A stretch of 64,000 bases of DNA. Origin: Melioribacteraceae bacterium (GTDB lineage: Bacteria; Bacteroidota; Ignavibacteria; Ignavibacteriales; Melioribacteraceae). Positions 63,915 through 64,000 of the stretch are shown one piece after another (the stretch's first letter is position 1; the number at the start of each line of letters is the position of its first letter). The DNA lies in NCBI GenBank assembly GCA_021739765.1, contig JAIPBD010000012.1:62001-126000 (forward strand), read 5' to 3'. The notes under the pieces were generated by a model. It saw only the letters and a list, made by a program, of their open reading frames with translations, had not been told where the DNA came from and did not search any database. Both the position numbers and the translations under genes were made by a program.

Positions 63915-64000
63915 TTGAAAACGATTATTGCTGTTTTGTTATTTCTTTTTTCCCAACAAATATTGATGGCACAAGACCTCACCAACTTTTACACAGAGCA
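63915..64000 (+). CDS. Start of a secreted protein, cut by the window edge
   Basis: A TTG at 63915, 6-10 bases after AAGG, opens a frame that runs to the end: MKTIIAVLLFLFSQQILMAQ is a clear signal peptide and is followed by DLTNFYTE. Only 28 codons are visible, so the function cannot be judged. Confidence 0.55.
   Translation, partial: MKTIIAVLLFLFSQQILMAQDLTNFYTE

Overview
The window reads as chromosome of a member of the Ignavibacteria (Ignavibacteriota, the Chlorobi/Bacteroidota neighbourhood). Reasons: secreted proteins that end in the NYPNPFN...GIYFYKL-type C-terminal (type IX secretion) sorting domain, PorV/PorQ-family outer-membrane proteins, a TonB receptor with a carboxypeptidase-like N-terminal repeat, bactofilin, and AT-rich, tightly packed operons. 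No rRNA, tRNA, CRISPR array or insertion sequence was recognised. This taxonomic call is an inference from protein style only.

Layout. 1-1911 (minus): N-terminal part of an adenylation-domain enzyme running into a ketoreductase-like domain, cut by the window edge. 2237-12656 (plus): envelope and secretion cluster (lamin-tail-domain protein, TonB-dependent receptor, very large secreted protein, PorV-like protein, secreted esterase). 12676-18636 (plus): peptide or conjugate scavenging cluster (M20 and M14 peptidases, alpha/beta hydrolase, AbgT-type transporter, RpiR regulator). 18676-20354 (minus): bactofilin plus an actin-like ATPase whose phosphate-1 motif sits at the C-terminus, as if circularly permuted. 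20794-36299: a type IV pilus / type II secretion-like locus with hybrid kinase, pilin, platform protein, two ATPases, PilM-PilN fusion, PilO-like protein, mini-secretin and response regulator on plus, and a sigma-54 activator with three minor-pilin-like proteins on minus. 36445-38261: methyltransferase and two lipoproteins. 38353-40433: small unknown protein and a NarL/FixJ-type two-component pair. 40784-43805: a small Cys-tailed protein with a membrane partner, and an ADP-forming acyl-CoA synthetase.

44158-46687 is paaABCD (phenylacetyl-CoA epoxidase), followed by a porin-like protein and an EamA transporter. A three-gene restriction-modification island (49022-51759; m4C/m6A methyltransferase fused to a nuclease-like OB fold, GIY-YIG protein, MjaI-like endonuclease) and a decayed HTH gene lie between this and paaG (52173). 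Then come an exported amidohydrolase, NAD(P)HX epimerase, nadBCA, a saccharopine-dehydrogenase-like protein (minus), cmoAB, an ABC exporter pair and the start of a secreted protein.

The most unusual items are: the permuted actin-like protein paired with bactofilin beside a pilus locus; a 39-40 nt promoter-like module carrying GTACGTAG that occurs twice, once before the Cys-tailed protein and once (opposite strand) before a leader with a strong terminator upstream of the acyl-CoA synthetase; an adenylation domain lacking the amino-anchoring Asp and joined to a KR-like domain; pilins with two- or three-residue leaders; and the methyltransferase fusion.
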